Assembly (NCBI RefSeq): GCF_021044425.1
Contig: NZ_JAJNEC010000005.1
Span: forward strand, 2,170,001 to 2,234,000
From: Niabella pedocola
GTDB lineage: Bacteria > Bacteroidota > Bacteroidia > Chitinophagales > Chitinophagaceae
Direction: 5' to 3'
DNA: 64,000 nt
Part shown: in pieces, positions 1 to 8,504 of the stretch
How the letters are laid out: every line of letters starts with the position of its first letter
Numbering within the stretch: the first letter of the stretch is position 1
Notes under the pieces: model-generated
Databases searched by the model: none
The model's input: the letters and a program-made list of their open reading frames with translations, nothing else
Told to the model about the DNA's origin: nothing
Position numbers and translations under genes: made by a program

Positions 1-2
1 GG

Positions 3-1904
3 TTGGTTACAATCGCCCATACAATGAACATTTCTGCAGGTAGCCTGGATCTGCAGCGCCTGTCAGATAACAAAGTCATTTTTGTTACCAATGAGCCGGC
101 CGATCATTCATCTGTGCAAAAGCTGGATGCATTTGTACGGGATGGAGGAACCCTGGTATATGTATCCTCACTTTTCGAGTATAATAAAAAGTCAGATGAT
201 TACATATTTGCAACAAAAATGGATAGCCTCCTGCTTAAGGCGGGGTTGTACCATTTGGCAAATCCGATCCATTCAGGATCAACGGATGATACGCTGCGCA
301 TTGCGGCGGTCCCAAAGTACCTGATCGTGGATAGCATCCTTTCGAATCTGGCAAACTACAGGTACTACGATCTGTTTTATCACAAAGGTGCAGAGGTTGT
401 GCCGTTGACAATTTTAAAATTGATCTTTTTCATGGCTCCCAGAGATGCTAAAGCATACCAGGACCTTTGCAAACTGATAGAAGACCCCGTTAATAAGTAT
501 TCCGATACCGCTTCGCTGAAAAAACCATTGGTAACCGCTTATTGGCCGGATCTTTTTAAATACCTGAACCGGGTAAACAGGGATTATCGGGCTTATGAAA
601 AGGACTCCACCTACAAAGCAACAACCAACGGAGAATTTCCGGGAACAGTGCCGGATAATGCCCTGCGGATAACCAGGAAGCTGCGGATAAAATTCTCTAA
701 TAAATGGAGTGGGTTGCCGGAACCGGACAGCTCATTCAGGCGATTGTACAGTACCGGGCTGTATGTAGCGCCGGGTGATATGGTAACGGTTACCCTATCC
801 GATATAAAAGACACCTCCCGGCGGCTAATGGCACAGATTGGCATACATGATGACAATGTATCGGATGCAAATGAATATTACAGGAATCCGTTTAACCTGG
901 TAAGGACGTTTAATCTGGATAAGAAAGCACTAGTGATCCATTCTCTATACGGAGGGCTCCTTTATTTCGGCATCCCCGTTACAGATAAAGGAAGCGTGCT
1001 TAATGTTGCGGTAACCGGTGCTGTGGAAGCGCCCTTTTTTCAGCTGGGGAAAACCACAGACAAACAATGGCTGCAAAAACTGCGGCAAAACCCGGCTCCC
1101 TGGGCGGAGCTGGCAACCGGTAAAATTATTTTAACCGTTCCTTCGGATAGCATTCGCAAACTTGAGCATCCGCAAAAGTTAATGCAGTTCTGGGATGAAG
1201 TAATGGACGCCAATGCAGACCTGGCCTTTATTTCGAAAGATCGCCCGCACCCGGAGCGGATCATTATTGATAATAATGTAAAATGGGGCGCAATGTATAC
1301 CGTACCGTCAAAGATTGTTGCGCCCAACGACCGTAGTTTAACCAGGATACTGAATGTGCAGCAATTGCGTGACTCCGGAAGCTGGGGACATTTTCATGAA
1401 CTGGGACACCGGCACCAGTTCGATGGTCTTGATTTTGATGATCTGGGTGAGGTGACCGTTAATTTGTATACATTGTATGTATATCAAACAATTTTGGGGA
1501 AGGACCTTTATCACGCAAGGGATGGATCCCCACGGGATAGCATCCTAAAAGCGATCAAAGCATACATTGCGGCACCCGATTATGAAACCTGGAAAAGGGA
1601 TCCATTTTTACAACTCTTTACACTCTATTATCCGATCATTGACGCTTTTGGCTGGGAGGCGATCAGGAAATTAAACCGGCCGTTACGGAAGCTTTACAAT
1701 GAACAATATGGCGGCCGAAGCCTGACACCACTTTACAAAAAAACGGATGATGAGCGCCGGGATCAGTATTTTGTATTGCTTTCAAAAGCCATTGGAAAAA
1801 ATCTAAGCGAATATTTTGAAAGGTTAAAAATACCCGTCTCCGATTATTCGAAACACCAAGTTACTGGTTTGCCGATCTGGATCCCCGATATTTTCAAAAG
1901 ATAA
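3..1904 (+). CDS. M60-like (enhancin-type) zinc metallopeptidase, 5' end cut by window
   Basis: The frame is open to the left edge, so the true start is upstream and the visible 633 codons are the C-terminal part. The key evidence is a zinc-protease HExxH motif, HELGH at about residues 465-469 of the visible frame, followed by a glutamate at about 483 in DLGE, matching the HExxH-x(8-28)-E arrangement of peptidase family M60. M60 proteins are secreted or surface enzymes that cut mucin-type glycoproteins or related O-glycosylated substrates. The N-terminal visible part (DGGTLVYVSS) resembles a Rossmann-like regulatory segment seen in other M60 proteins. No signal peptide can be judged because the start is missing. 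The gene is followed by a hairpin near 1985-2016. Family assignment is good; the substrate is unknown. Confidence 0.8.
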   Translation: MVTIAHTMNISAGSLDLQRLSDNKVIFVTNEPADHSSVQKLDAFVRDGGTLVYVSSLFEYNKKSDDYIFATKMDSLLLKAGLYHLANPIHSGSTDDTLRIAAVPKYLIVDSILSNLANYRYYDLFYHKGAEVVPLTILKLIFFMAPRDAKAYQDLCKLIEDPVNKYSDTASLKKPLVTAYWPDLFKYLNRVNRDYRAYEKDSTYKATTNGEFPGTVPDNALRITRKLRIKFSNKWSGLPEPDSSFRRLYSTGLYVAPGDMVTVTLSDIKDTSRRLMAQIGIHDDNVSDANEYYRNPFNLVRTFNLDKKALVIHSLYGGLLYFGIPVTDKGSVLNVAVTGAVEAPFFQLGKTTDKQWLQKLRQNPAPWAELATGKIILTVPSDSIRKLEHPQKLMQFWDEVMDANADLAFISKDRPHPERIIIDNNVKWGAMYTVPSKIVAPNDRSLTRILNVQQLRDSGSWGHFHELGHRHQFDGLDFDDLGEVTVNLYTLYVYQTILGKDLYHARDGSPRDSILKAIKAYIAAPDYETWKRDPFLQLFTLYYPIIDAFGWEAIRKLNRPLRKLYNEQYGGRSLTPLYKKTDDERRDQYFVLLSKAIGKNLSEYFERLKIPVSDYSKHQVTGLPIWIPDIFKR

Positions 1905-1980
1905 AATAAAGCTATTCAGTTCTCTTGCCGAATTTTATTATGCTTTCTACCATAACCATTTGCTGAAAAACCTTTAGTAT

Positions 1981-2016
1981 AAAAAAACAGAGACCTCATT
2001 TAAAAGGTCTCTGTTT
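1981..2016 (-). terminator. Rho-independent terminator between convergent genes
   Basis: A perfect 12-bp stem (AAACAGAGACCT at 1985-1996 pairing with 2005-2016) encloses an 8-nt loop. On the minus strand the stem is followed by a run of T (1981-1987 read in reverse), so it mainly terminates the small minus-strand gene that stops at 2030. It may also serve the plus-strand peptidase, though the T-run on that side is only three long. Confidence 0.8.
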
Positions 2017-2029
2017 CGAATAATTATTT

Positions 2030-2401
2030 CTATCGTGCGGTTTTTGTCCCCTCCAGGTTATTGTTCACATATGCGGTAGCTCCGGAAGGAGATGATGGAG
2101 ACTGGTTTGCAAGATACGTTGCAAATTGCTGCTCTATCGGACCTGAACCGGAGAGTTGGCTATCATCCACACTCACCAGGCAGGTGATCGACCCATCATC
2201 ACAATCCGCCTCACTAATGTCGGAAATTTCCCAACTTGAGGAAGCCTCATATTGCGTTTCAGACACCGTATTGGGTTTATAGTGAAAATACAAAGTTGAA
2301 GACTTTTTTACGGGTTGATCACGCCTTACATTTTTGGCGAACACTCCTGCCGCAACTAATAAGATTGCTACTAAAGGCAGGAGCCACTTAAATTTTGTCA
2401 T
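2030..2401 (-). CDS. Small secreted protein, DUF6520-like
   Basis: The 123-residue product begins with a basic N-terminus and a hydrophobic segment (WLLPLVAILLVAAGVFA), so it is exported or membrane-anchored. The start MTKFKWLLPLVAILL followed by a short polar mature part resembles the small Bacteroidota DUF6520 proteins, typically 80-120 residues with a MKK-x-K-x-x-LPxxAxxxA start. There are two cysteines in the middle (DCDDGSITCL), a possible disulfide pair. No function is known for the family. The gene stands alone, with a strong terminator immediately downstream. Confidence in the ORF is high, in the family moderate. Confidence 0.7.
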   Translation of the reverse strand: MTKFKWLLPLVAILLVAAGVFAKNVRRDQPVKKSSTLYFHYKPNTVSETQYEASSSWEISDISEADCDDGSITCLVSVDDSQLSGSGPIEQQFATYLANQSPSSPSGATAYVNNNLEGTKTAR

Positions 2402-2733
2402 ATAATATTATTAATAAAATTGTTTAAAAAGAAAAAACAGATAAGCCTTTGTTACTGCGCAGTAAGTAGAAGGTTATTCGCAACGGGCATTTATTTTTAT
2501 GCCGGGTGCGGGGTTAGAGGATAGGGCCTACTATATCCTACAGGTATTCGGCAACTCCTGTTATAAATTCAATTGTTTCATTGAAAAATCTTTATTTTAA
2601 TATTGGATATTTCTATCACAAAGATGCATTTTCGAAGAGGGCAGAAAAATAGTCCAAACGGAAAATTTTGAGGCAAAAAGGCACCGTTTTATGTGTTTTA
2701 GGTCATGTTTACAGTTTTGAAAGTAATAAGCGG
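2402..2733. other. Intergenic region, no gene seen
   Basis: This 332-bp stretch lies upstream of the small minus-strand gene and downstream of the minus-strand AraC gene. It contains a weak hairpin (GGCAT/ATGCC around 2488-2505) and AT-rich sequence, but no ORF, tRNA or convincing promoter matched to the Bacteroidota TAnnTTTG box. Confidence 0.5.
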
Positions 2734-3720
2734 TTAAACAACCACTATTTTTTGTGCTGATTTTGGTGGGGCTTTGTAAAACCGGGTAAATAATCTACTA
2801 AACACATACGGATCAGAATAACTCAATCGCCTGGCCACTTCTGCAATTGACAACTTTTCTACTACAAGAAGATAAAGCGCAAAATGCATTCTTAAGGTTT
2901 TGAGCGATACCATTAGGTTTTTAGTGTACGACTTTTTCCAATAGTTAAGCAAGGATCTGTTTTCAATAAAAAAATCCTTTTTTAGCTTTTTTATAATTTC
3001 CCGAATGGGCAGTTCGATATGGTTTGCGATAAATGCATTTAACCTTGCATTGAGCCCCGCTTCATTTGCGGCCAAAATAGGATCATGTAACTGTTCGTAA
3101 TAATGATAAGTAAGATCATTTACTATGGTATTTATTATAAAGGGGATCCTGGTTTTTTTATCCGTAAGATCTTTTAACCGGTTTAGCAGCTCAGTTACTT
3201 TACTGTCAAATGGCAACCGTCCCGCGAGTTCTCCAGATTCGTGGCAACCCTGATGACGCTTAATTAACTTTCCAATTCCATCATCATGTTCTGCAAGAGA
3301 GTCAATAAGGCCTCCCGGATTTATATACAAATAATGATAAGTGCCGGGAGCAAATAGTACTTGATGCTCGCCTTCTGGTATATACTGCAAGGTGTAAGTG
3401 CTTTGGAAAAGAGGAAGACATCCATGTCCCTTTAAATAACCAAAGCTACTCCCCTCAAGCGTATATTGTAATGCGGTAATTGCAGAATGGCACCGTACCT
3501 TTATTAATGTGTAGTCAGAGACTTGTATAGTTAAAAAGACAAGGAGCGCTCCATTGTTTTCACATGCTTGTTGAAATATATAATTTTTTACCCGTAACTC
3601 CCACTCGACTAAATAGTAAATAGCCCCAGGTAGTACAATCTGCTGTCCTCCCGGAATATTAGCACTCTTTTGAACGCTTTCCTTTCCTGCCGTGGGCACT
3701 ATAAACTCAAGCGGTATCAT
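2734..3720 (-). CDS. AraC-family transcriptional regulator
   Basis: The protein has 328 residues. The last about 100 residues form an AraC/XylS double helix-turn-helix: the segment LSIAEVARRLSYSDPYVFSRLFTRFYKAPP is the classical second HTH with its conserved Y/F-x-R-x-F core. The N-terminal about 200 residues contain no domain I recognise; this is a common situation in Bacteroidota AraC regulators, where that part senses a ligand or dimerises. It is transcribed away from the next gene (3950, also AraC-like), giving a divergent pair with a 229-bp intergenic region that probably holds both promoters. The regulon cannot be deduced. Confidence 0.85.
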   Translation of the reverse strand: MIPLEFIVPTAGKESVQKSANIPGGQQIVLPGAIYYLVEWELRVKNYIFQQACENNGALLVFLTIQVSDYTLIKVRCHSAITALQYTLEGSSFGYLKGHGCLPLFQSTYTLQYIPEGEHQVLFAPGTYHYLYINPGGLIDSLAEHDDGIGKLIKRHQGCHESGELAGRLPFDSKVTELLNRLKDLTDKKTRIPFIINTIVNDLTYHYYEQLHDPILAANEAGLNARLNAFIANHIELPIREIIKKLKKDFFIENRSLLNYWKKSYTKNLMVSLKTLRMHFALYLLVVEKLSIAEVARRLSYSDPYVFSRLFTRFYKAPPKSAQKIVVV

Positions 3721-3949
3721 CGTAGTAATATTGCAGGTTGGCCAATATTGAAATCATCATTATGGTTAACATACCGGAACGCTTATTTTGATCTCAAACC
3801 AAATGTATTCTTTCACCAAGGAAAAAAGTTTTGATTTTGGGATTCTTTTTTGTGTCCTGACACCAGACTGCTCTGGATTCTTTCTGTAACAATAGAAAAA
3901 TTTCCTATACAGCTTTATCGTTTGCAACGATCATTTATACGTTCACCAT

Positions 3950-4492
3950 GTGAATATTGACTTTCACATAATATTCTTTAGCGCACTGGTGTTATTTAAT
4001 AACTTGAAAAAGATTGGCAAATCACTCTGCGCGTTAAAAACCGCAGTAACCCTCTTAAAGAAAGTGAATAATGATATATCCAAAAGAAAACAACAAACCT
4101 CCGCCGGTCATATTTTTGAGGAAGGTGATGGCGCAACAAAATCAACCAGCGGGATTAGGTTAACGACTTTCGAAATTTTGTTGGTGCATCAGGCAAAAGA
4201 AATACTGGAAAAATATATAGATGACAAGCCTCCTTCACTAAAGGAATTATCGCGCATGGTTGGTATTAACGAGTTGAAACTAAAAACCGGCTTTCGGGCA
4301 ATTTGCAATACCAGCATTTATAAATGGATCAGTACCCAAAAAATGGTAAAAGCAAAAGATCTTGTTTTGAATACAAACATGCCCATAAAGGAAATATCAA
4401 TGCTCTCCGGATATTCTATGGTTTGTAACTTTATAACAGCATTTAAAAAGCAACACGGGTGCAGCCCTGGTAAGCTTCGGAAAGAACTGTAA
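3950..4492 (+). CDS. Short AraC-family DNA-binding protein
   Basis: About 180 codons from a GTG start. The C-terminal half is an AraC-type double HTH: the first helix pair in SLKELSRMVGINELKLKTGF and the second in PIKEISMLSGYSMVCNFITAFKKQHGCSPGKLR, the typical IKEIS...GY...FI.AFKK..G.SP pattern. The N-terminal about 80 residues are a basic linker with no sensing domain, so the protein may be a stand-alone DNA binder or a shortened regulator; short HTH-only AraC proteins of this kind are common in Bacteroidota. No upstream ATG in frame looks better than the GTG, so the start is uncertain. It lies 83 bp before the acetyltransferase gene on the same strand. Confidence 0.75.
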   Translation: MNIDFHIIFFSALVLFNNLKKIGKSLCALKTAVTLLKKVNNDISKRKQQTSAGHIFEEGDGATKSTSGIRLTTFEILLVHQAKEILEKYIDDKPPSLKELSRMVGINELKLKTGFRAICNTSIYKWISTQKMVKAKDLVLNTNMPIKEISMLSGYSMVCNFITAFKKQHGCSPGKLRKEL

Positions 4493-4575
4493 AAAGTCAG
4501 TGTACCTTATCAACCGGAAGGCGTTTATTAAATGCCTGGTGAAGATTGAATTTATTGCCCACAAAAGTATGTCAT

Positions 4576-5151
4576 ATGCGTGAAGCGCGAATTGAAGATA
4601 AGGAGACAATTATAGATATCCTATCCGAAGCTTTTGATGCCAATCAAAGTGTGAATTATATTATTCCACAGGATAAGAGCCGGATGCACCGGATCAGGAG
4701 GTTAATGTCTTATTCATACAACATTTGCAAACTATTTGGGGAGGTTTTTGTGACCGAAGATGGCAAAGGCTGCGCCTTAGTATTATTTCCTGATCAGAAG
4801 AGATTTTCCCTGAAAGGAACACTATCGGACGTTCAGCTCGCCCTTGGCGTAATAGGAATTAAAAACGTTTATAAAGCCATGAAAAGGGAGGCCGTGATAA
4901 AGAAGCACCAACCTGATTCAAAGCTATACTATATATGGTTCATTGGGGTTACGCCTGCAGCTCAGGGCATAGGAATAGGTAGCCAGCTTCTGAGCGAATT
5001 AATACAAAGAGCTACCAGTTTGAAAAGAACCATTTGTCTGGAGACCTCTACTTTGAAAAATATTCCCTGGTATGAAAAGCAGGGGTTCAAAATTTATAAA
5101 GAAATTGATTTTGGGTATTCATTATACTGTATGAAGTACGAGTACCATTAA
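4576..5151 (+). CDS. GNAT-family N-acetyltransferase
   Basis: The 191-residue product, counted from the ATG at 4576 (MREARIED; an in-frame TTG lies ten codons upstream at 4546), has the GNAT fold signature. The acetyl-CoA-binding motif A appears as GVTPAAQGIGIGSQLL with the Q-x-x-G-x-G/A pattern, and the C-terminal part contains ETSTLKN..WYEKQGFKIY, the usual GNAT strand and helix before the end (YEKxGF). The substrate cannot be read from sequence; such enzymes acetylate small amines, antibiotics or protein N-termini. It is followed 14 bp later by a LuxR-type regulator gene and may be co-transcribed with it. Confidence 0.85.
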   Translation: MREARIEDKETIIDILSEAFDANQSVNYIIPQDKSRMHRIRRLMSYSYNICKLFGEVFVTEDGKGCALVLFPDQKRFSLKGTLSDVQLALGVIGIKNVYKAMKREAVIKKHQPDSKLYYIWFIGVTPAAQGIGIGSQLLSELIQRATSLKRTICLETSTLKNIPWYEKQGFKIYKEIDFGYSLYCMKYEYH

Positions 5152-5165
5152 AGACATGCATTAAA

Positions 5166-6143
5166 ATGCTCATTCCTGGTACAGAGATGCACTTGATCAC
5201 ATTCGGGTTCATTTGTATTGAACTAGTGATGCTCTCTTACCTGTGTCTTTACAGGCTAGCCCGAAAAGATGACAAAACCGTTACCCTTGATTTATGGTTA
5301 TGTTTTTTCCTGATTATTTATAATATTTCCGGAGGGTTGCTGCCTGACCCGAAATTACCTGGCAGTTTTTTTGTACAGGAATGTATTGCTTATGCCACCG
5401 GGTTTATTACCCCCTGCTATTTTCCGTATTATGTGCTGAAATGCTTCAATTTGAAGAAAATGAGATTTCACGCATATGCCGGGGTATTCATCTTTTTGGT
5501 TAGCTCTTATGTAACTTTTGTAATAACCCTTAGCATTTCGGGCAACTTAGACGCTGCTAATAATGTGCTTATAGTTCCGATTCTGTACTCCATTTGGGTT
5601 CTGGTATCCGTATATAAGGCTGTTCGATACAAGTACCGAGAAGCATTTTCAACCCGGGATGCAAAAGAAGAATTGATTGTATTAATGCTTTGTTTGTCTC
5701 CGTGGCTCTGCCTGCCCGTAATTACCTACTTTAATCATGGCCAACCCGTTGAAGCCATAACAACCAATACTGGGTTTCTGCTGCTTTTGGCACTTCACAT
5801 CAAACAAACCATTAACAGGCTTCGCATTGAATACGACCGGTTGGTAGTATCTGAGTCCAAATTGAAGGAGTGGAATATTGTTCTTCAGCAAGAGGTTGAA
5901 AAGCGTACCAGGGAAATTGAGCGGTTAAACAGGGAAGAAAAATTCAGGCTTAATTGTGCCCAGTATCAGCTGACGAATAGAGAAAAAGAAATTGCCTTCC
6001 TTGTATTTATTGGTGAATCTTATAAAAATGTGGCCGATAAACTATTTATTGCCGAACGGACAGTCGCTAAGCACGTTCAGAATATATTCTATAAAATTCG
6101 GGTATCCAATCGTGTTGAGCTCTGCCAAAAGCTTACTCAGTAA
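5166..6143 (+). CDS. Membrane-anchored LuxR-type transcriptional regulator
   Basis: The product has 325 residues. The N-terminal about 210 residues carry several hydrophobic membrane segments (starting at HLITFGFICIELVMLSYLCL). A short coiled coil (about 220-255, rich in E, K, R, L) links this to a C-terminal LuxR/GerE helix-turn-helix: LTNREKEIAFLVFIGESYKNVADKLFIAERTVAKHVQNIFYKIRV shows the conserved LTxREKEI, the recognition helix T-V-x-K-H and the final N-K-like segment. The layout (membrane helices, coiled coil, LuxR HTH) is common in Bacteroidota regulators that sense an envelope or membrane signal. No receiver domain is present. It precedes rteC and a pair of direct repeats that could be its operator. 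Confidence 0.8.
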   Translation: MLIPGTEMHLITFGFICIELVMLSYLCLYRLARKDDKTVTLDLWLCFFLIIYNISGGLLPDPKLPGSFFVQECIAYATGFITPCYFPYYVLKCFNLKKMRFHAYAGVFIFLVSSYVTFVITLSISGNLDAANNVLIVPILYSIWVLVSVYKAVRYKYREAFSTRDAKEELIVLMLCLSPWLCLPVITYFNHGQPVEAITTNTGFLLLLALHIKQTINRLRIEYDRLVVSESKLKEWNIVLQQEVEKRTREIERLNREEKFRLNCAQYQLTNREKEIAFLVFIGESYKNVADKLFIAERTVAKHVQNIFYKIRVSNRVELCQKLTQ

Positions 6144-6179
6144 ATACGCATTTAATGACCTCTAAATAAAATAGTCAAT

Positions 6180-6210
6180 TTTACGTAGATAAATAGTGGT
6201 TTTTGCGTAG
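6180..6210 (+). promoter_or_regulatory. Direct-repeat candidate operator upstream of rteC
   Basis: TTTACGTAG at 6180-6188 is repeated as TTTGCGTAG at 6202-6210. The start-to-start spacing is 22 bp, about two helical turns, as expected for a dimeric HTH protein binding one DNA face. A further related half-site on the other strand may lie at 6144-6150. The repeats sit in the 126-bp gap between the LuxR-type gene and rteC. A regulatory role is inferred from position and spacing only. Confidence 0.4.
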
Positions 6211-6269
6211 TGTGGAGGGCCTGGTCTTTGGTGCTATAAATGCCGTAAGCATATTGTTCACCTAAACCA

Positions 6270-7106
6270 ATGGATATGACTACAGAAACCCTCCAACTCC
6301 TGGAAGAGATGAACAACAAATTGTCCAACCTTTCAGGTCTTATTGAAGATGATTTATTTAGTATTCAGCAAGCGATACTTATTACATCCGAAGCGATTGC
6401 CCAGCTAAAGGCGCTATTTACAAACTCCAAGTTTGAATCTGTTGCAGCAGAAATCCGGTTCTTCAAAAAGCTAAAGCCCCAATTTGACGGCAGGCTTATC
6501 TTTTACCTGATGCAATTACGGATGCATACAAGATCCGCTTCAGATCGAACCGCTATTTACGCCAAGGAATTAGACCGGGCTGAATTATTTTACCAAAAAC
6601 ATTATTCCTTCTGGCAATACTTCAAGATGGGACTTTCCGATCTTGATGAATATTATTTTATAAGAAAGAACACCGATGAGCCAATTTTCCTTGACGAACA
6701 TCAAATACACTACGACAGCCAAACGAATGCACCAATGAGTGGAATCGTGGCCAGGTTTTACGCGTATGATTTTTTAAAGAAGCACTCTACCAAGTTGACC
6801 GAAGCTCATTTTTCGGGCAGCTCCAATAAGCAAGACAAATCACTTTCGTTATCATGGACCTCCGCAAAATCAGAATTGATAGAACTCATTTATGCCCTTC
6901 ATGAATACCGGGCTTTTAATAATGGGCAGCCCGATATAAAAAAGATAGCGGAATACTTCTCGGCTATATTCAATATCCGGTTTAGTAACATTTATAAGAC
7001 TTACGAAGATATCAGGCTACGTAAAAAGAACAACACTCCATTTTTGGATGCGCTGAAGGCAGGCCTTGAACGACGTATAGACCGCGACAACGAAAATGCG
7101 ATGTAG
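6270..7106 (+). CDS. rteC: RteC-family regulator of conjugative element transfer
   Basis: The 278-residue product matches the RteC family in length and in sequence flavour: the FFKxLKPxFxxxLIFY segment (FFKKLKPQFDGRLIFY, about residue 69) and the later FYQKHYSFWQYFK.G..DLDEYYFIR region are typical. RteC of the Bacteroides element CTnDOT is a DNA-binding protein that activates excision and, indirectly, transfer gene expression. It sits upstream of, and on the same strand as, the tra genes, as would be expected of a regulator of this element. The C-terminal part (LIELIYALHEYRAFN... to the end) contains helix-turn-helix-like sequence. The start at ATG 6270 follows a plausible spacer; a second ATG lies two codons further. 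Confidence 0.85.
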   Translation: MDMTTETLQLLEEMNNKLSNLSGLIEDDLFSIQQAILITSEAIAQLKALFTNSKFESVAAEIRFFKKLKPQFDGRLIFYLMQLRMHTRSASDRTAIYAKELDRAELFYQKHYSFWQYFKMGLSDLDEYYFIRKNTDEPIFLDEHQIHYDSQTNAPMSGIVARFYAYDFLKKHSTKLTEAHFSGSSNKQDKSLSLSWTSAKSELIELIYALHEYRAFNNGQPDIKKIAEYFSAIFNIRFSNIYKTYEDIRLRKKNNTPFLDALKAGLERRIDRDNENAM

Positions 7107-7211
7107 GAAATAATCTTTTACTATATACCAGTATCTCACCCTTATCGCTTGTTCGGATAATCAAATTTGCAACCAGTAGGTACAAAATTTTATTCACGAA
7201 ATTTTTTAAAA

Positions 7212-7727
7212 ATGCTGGAACAAATAAGCTGGAACCAATTTCTCATCGCCATAGGCGGGGCCGCCGCTGCATACTATGCCATATTGATCGTTAGCGGTAA
7301 AATTAAATTCAAAAAAACAAAAGTTCACCGGGAACCAACCGTTTTCGAGTTTTCTCCGGAAAGAAAAGCCTCTCCACCAAGCAATCCTCCATCCGAGGCA
7401 CCTGTTTCCCCGAAAGGCCGCTCGGAAATGACCGGACCTGATGATTCAAAAGATTCGGGAGACACTGAATTCGCCATGCTGGAGCAGCTGGCAGATGAAC
7501 TACAGGTGATCATTGTGCAAGTTGGGTCGACCCAGGGGAACAGGGAGCTGCTGCTTGAAAACATGACTAAGATAATTGCCGGGTATCCATCACTGAATAA
7601 ACCGGCGTTCATACGTGCCATCAATAACCTGATGATGAAGGTTGTTAGCGAGGAATGCTCCTTTACAATTACGGAAGAAGAAGCTGCTTTATGTTGGCCG
7701 CAGCTACCCTATGTAGACCAAAAATAA
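7212..7727 (+). CDS. Unassigned conjugation-region protein with N-terminal membrane anchor
   Basis: The ORF gives 171 residues from the ATG at 7212 (upstream in-frame codons reach 7167). It starts MLEQISWNQFL and has a hydrophobic segment (about residues 10-28, LIAIGGAAAAYYAILIVSG) followed by basic KIKFKKTKV, so the N-terminus is probably membrane-anchored with the rest in the cytoplasm. The middle is a low-complexity, proline- and serine-rich linker; the C-terminal about 80 residues are a small helical region. Proteins of this plan commonly sit directly before traE in Bacteroidota conjugation operons, but their role is not established. A hairpin separates it from traE. Confidence 0.65.
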   Translation: MLEQISWNQFLIAIGGAAAAYYAILIVSGKIKFKKTKVHREPTVFEFSPERKASPPSNPPSEAPVSPKGRSEMTGPDDSKDSGDTEFAMLEQLADELQVIIVQVGSTQGNRELLLENMTKIIAGYPSLNKPAFIRAINNLMMKVVSEECSFTITEEEAALCWPQLPYVDQK

Positions 7728-7786
7728 AAGGAAACGGCGGCGTAATGCGGCAGGATATGCTTTTCATGAAACCGCCCTTCCTTTTT
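7726..7786 (+). terminator. Terminator- or attenuator-like hairpin ahead of traE
   Basis: The sequence AAAAGGAA-ACGGCGG at about 7726-7740 can pair, with a small bulge, with CCGCC-CTTCCTTTTT at 7772-7786, followed by T-rich sequence. It lies between the unassigned gene ending at 7727 and the traE-like start at 7817. The stem is imperfect and the loop long (about 30 nt), so it might be an attenuator, a processing site or simply a weak terminator. Confidence 0.4.
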
Positions 7787-7816
7787 CATTAAACGCAATA
7801 ACCAAATAAAAAATAC

Positions 7817-8161
7817 ATGAAAAATATTCTTGCATTCTATCGCGCCCCCAAATGGGTTAACTCCTTTTTAAAATTTCAGTTCCTGGCCGTTATCTCTATG
7901 CTAACAGCTCCGGAAACTTCCGCTCAAAGCGGTGCGGGCGGCATCAGCGCCGCTGCCAGCGAAGTAAAAAGCTATTTCAGTGTAGGCACCACACTCATGT
8001 ACGCTATTGGCGCAATCGTCGGGCTGGTGGGTGCCGTCAAAGTATATAATAAATGGAATTCGGGCGACAATGACACAGGAAAAGTAGCCGCTTCCTGGTT
8101 TGGCAGCTGCATTTTTCTTGTGGTAGTGGCAACGGTACTGAAAGGATTTTTTGGGGTATAA
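7817..8161 (+). CDS. traE: Conjugative transfer protein TraE (DUF4134)
   Basis: The 114-residue product has a long N-terminal hydrophobic stretch and a second and third membrane segment (about 57-75 and 90-110), with small residues typical of the DUF4134/TraE family of Bacteroidota conjugative elements. The signal-like N-terminus ends near ETSAQSGAGG. TraE is a small membrane component of the mating apparatus, in the position of VirB2/VirB3-like subunits in other type IV systems. It is followed immediately by traF (start 8151, overlap 11 bp including its stop), a gene order (TraE-TraF-TraG) that supports the call. Confidence 0.85.
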   Translation: MKNILAFYRAPKWVNSFLKFQFLAVISMLTAPETSAQSGAGGISAAASEVKSYFSVGTTLMYAIGAIVGLVGAVKVYNKWNSGDNDTGKVAASWFGSCIFLVVVATVLKGFFGV

Positions 8162-8504
8162 AACTGAGACTATGGCAAGTGTGTATGAAATAAACAAAGG
8201 CATTAATCGTCCGATAGAGTTCAAAGGTTTCCGGGCGCAATATGTTACCTACCTGGCTATCGGGCTGGTTACGCTACTGTTGCTTTTTGCAATCGGGTAT
8301 ATTATTGGTATTTCATCCTACATATTAGTTGCGGTCATTGGCGGAGGAGGCTTTGCAATGGTGAGCTGGATTTACAAGCTGAGTCATAAATACGGAGAAC
8401 ATGGACTAATGAAAGCCTCCGCCTACCGCAATATTCCTACCGCCATCGTATGCCGGAGCCGTAAACCCCTACTCTCCCTTAAACAAAAAGGAGGTGGAAA
8501 ATGA
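8151..8504 (+). CDS. traF: Conjugative transfer protein TraF (DUF4133)
   Basis: The track start at 8151 overlaps the end of traE; an ATG at 8172 (MASVYEINKGINRPIEFKGF) looks like the natural start and gives about 110 residues. The motif NRPIEFKG-F-RAQY is the characteristic start of DUF4133 proteins, followed by two adjacent membrane helices (LAIGLVTLLLLFAIGYIIG and SYILVAVIGGGGFAMVSWIY). It is a small inner-membrane part of the Tra secretion system, equivalent in position to VirB3. It ends in a basic tail whose stop overlaps the traG start (8501-8504), so the genes are translationally coupled. Confidence 0.85.
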   Translation: MGYKTETMASVYEINKGINRPIEFKGFRAQYVTYLAIGLVTLLLLFAIGYIIGISSYILVAVIGGGGFAMVSWIYKLSHKYGEHGLMKASAYRNIPTAIVCRSRKPLLSLKQKGGGK

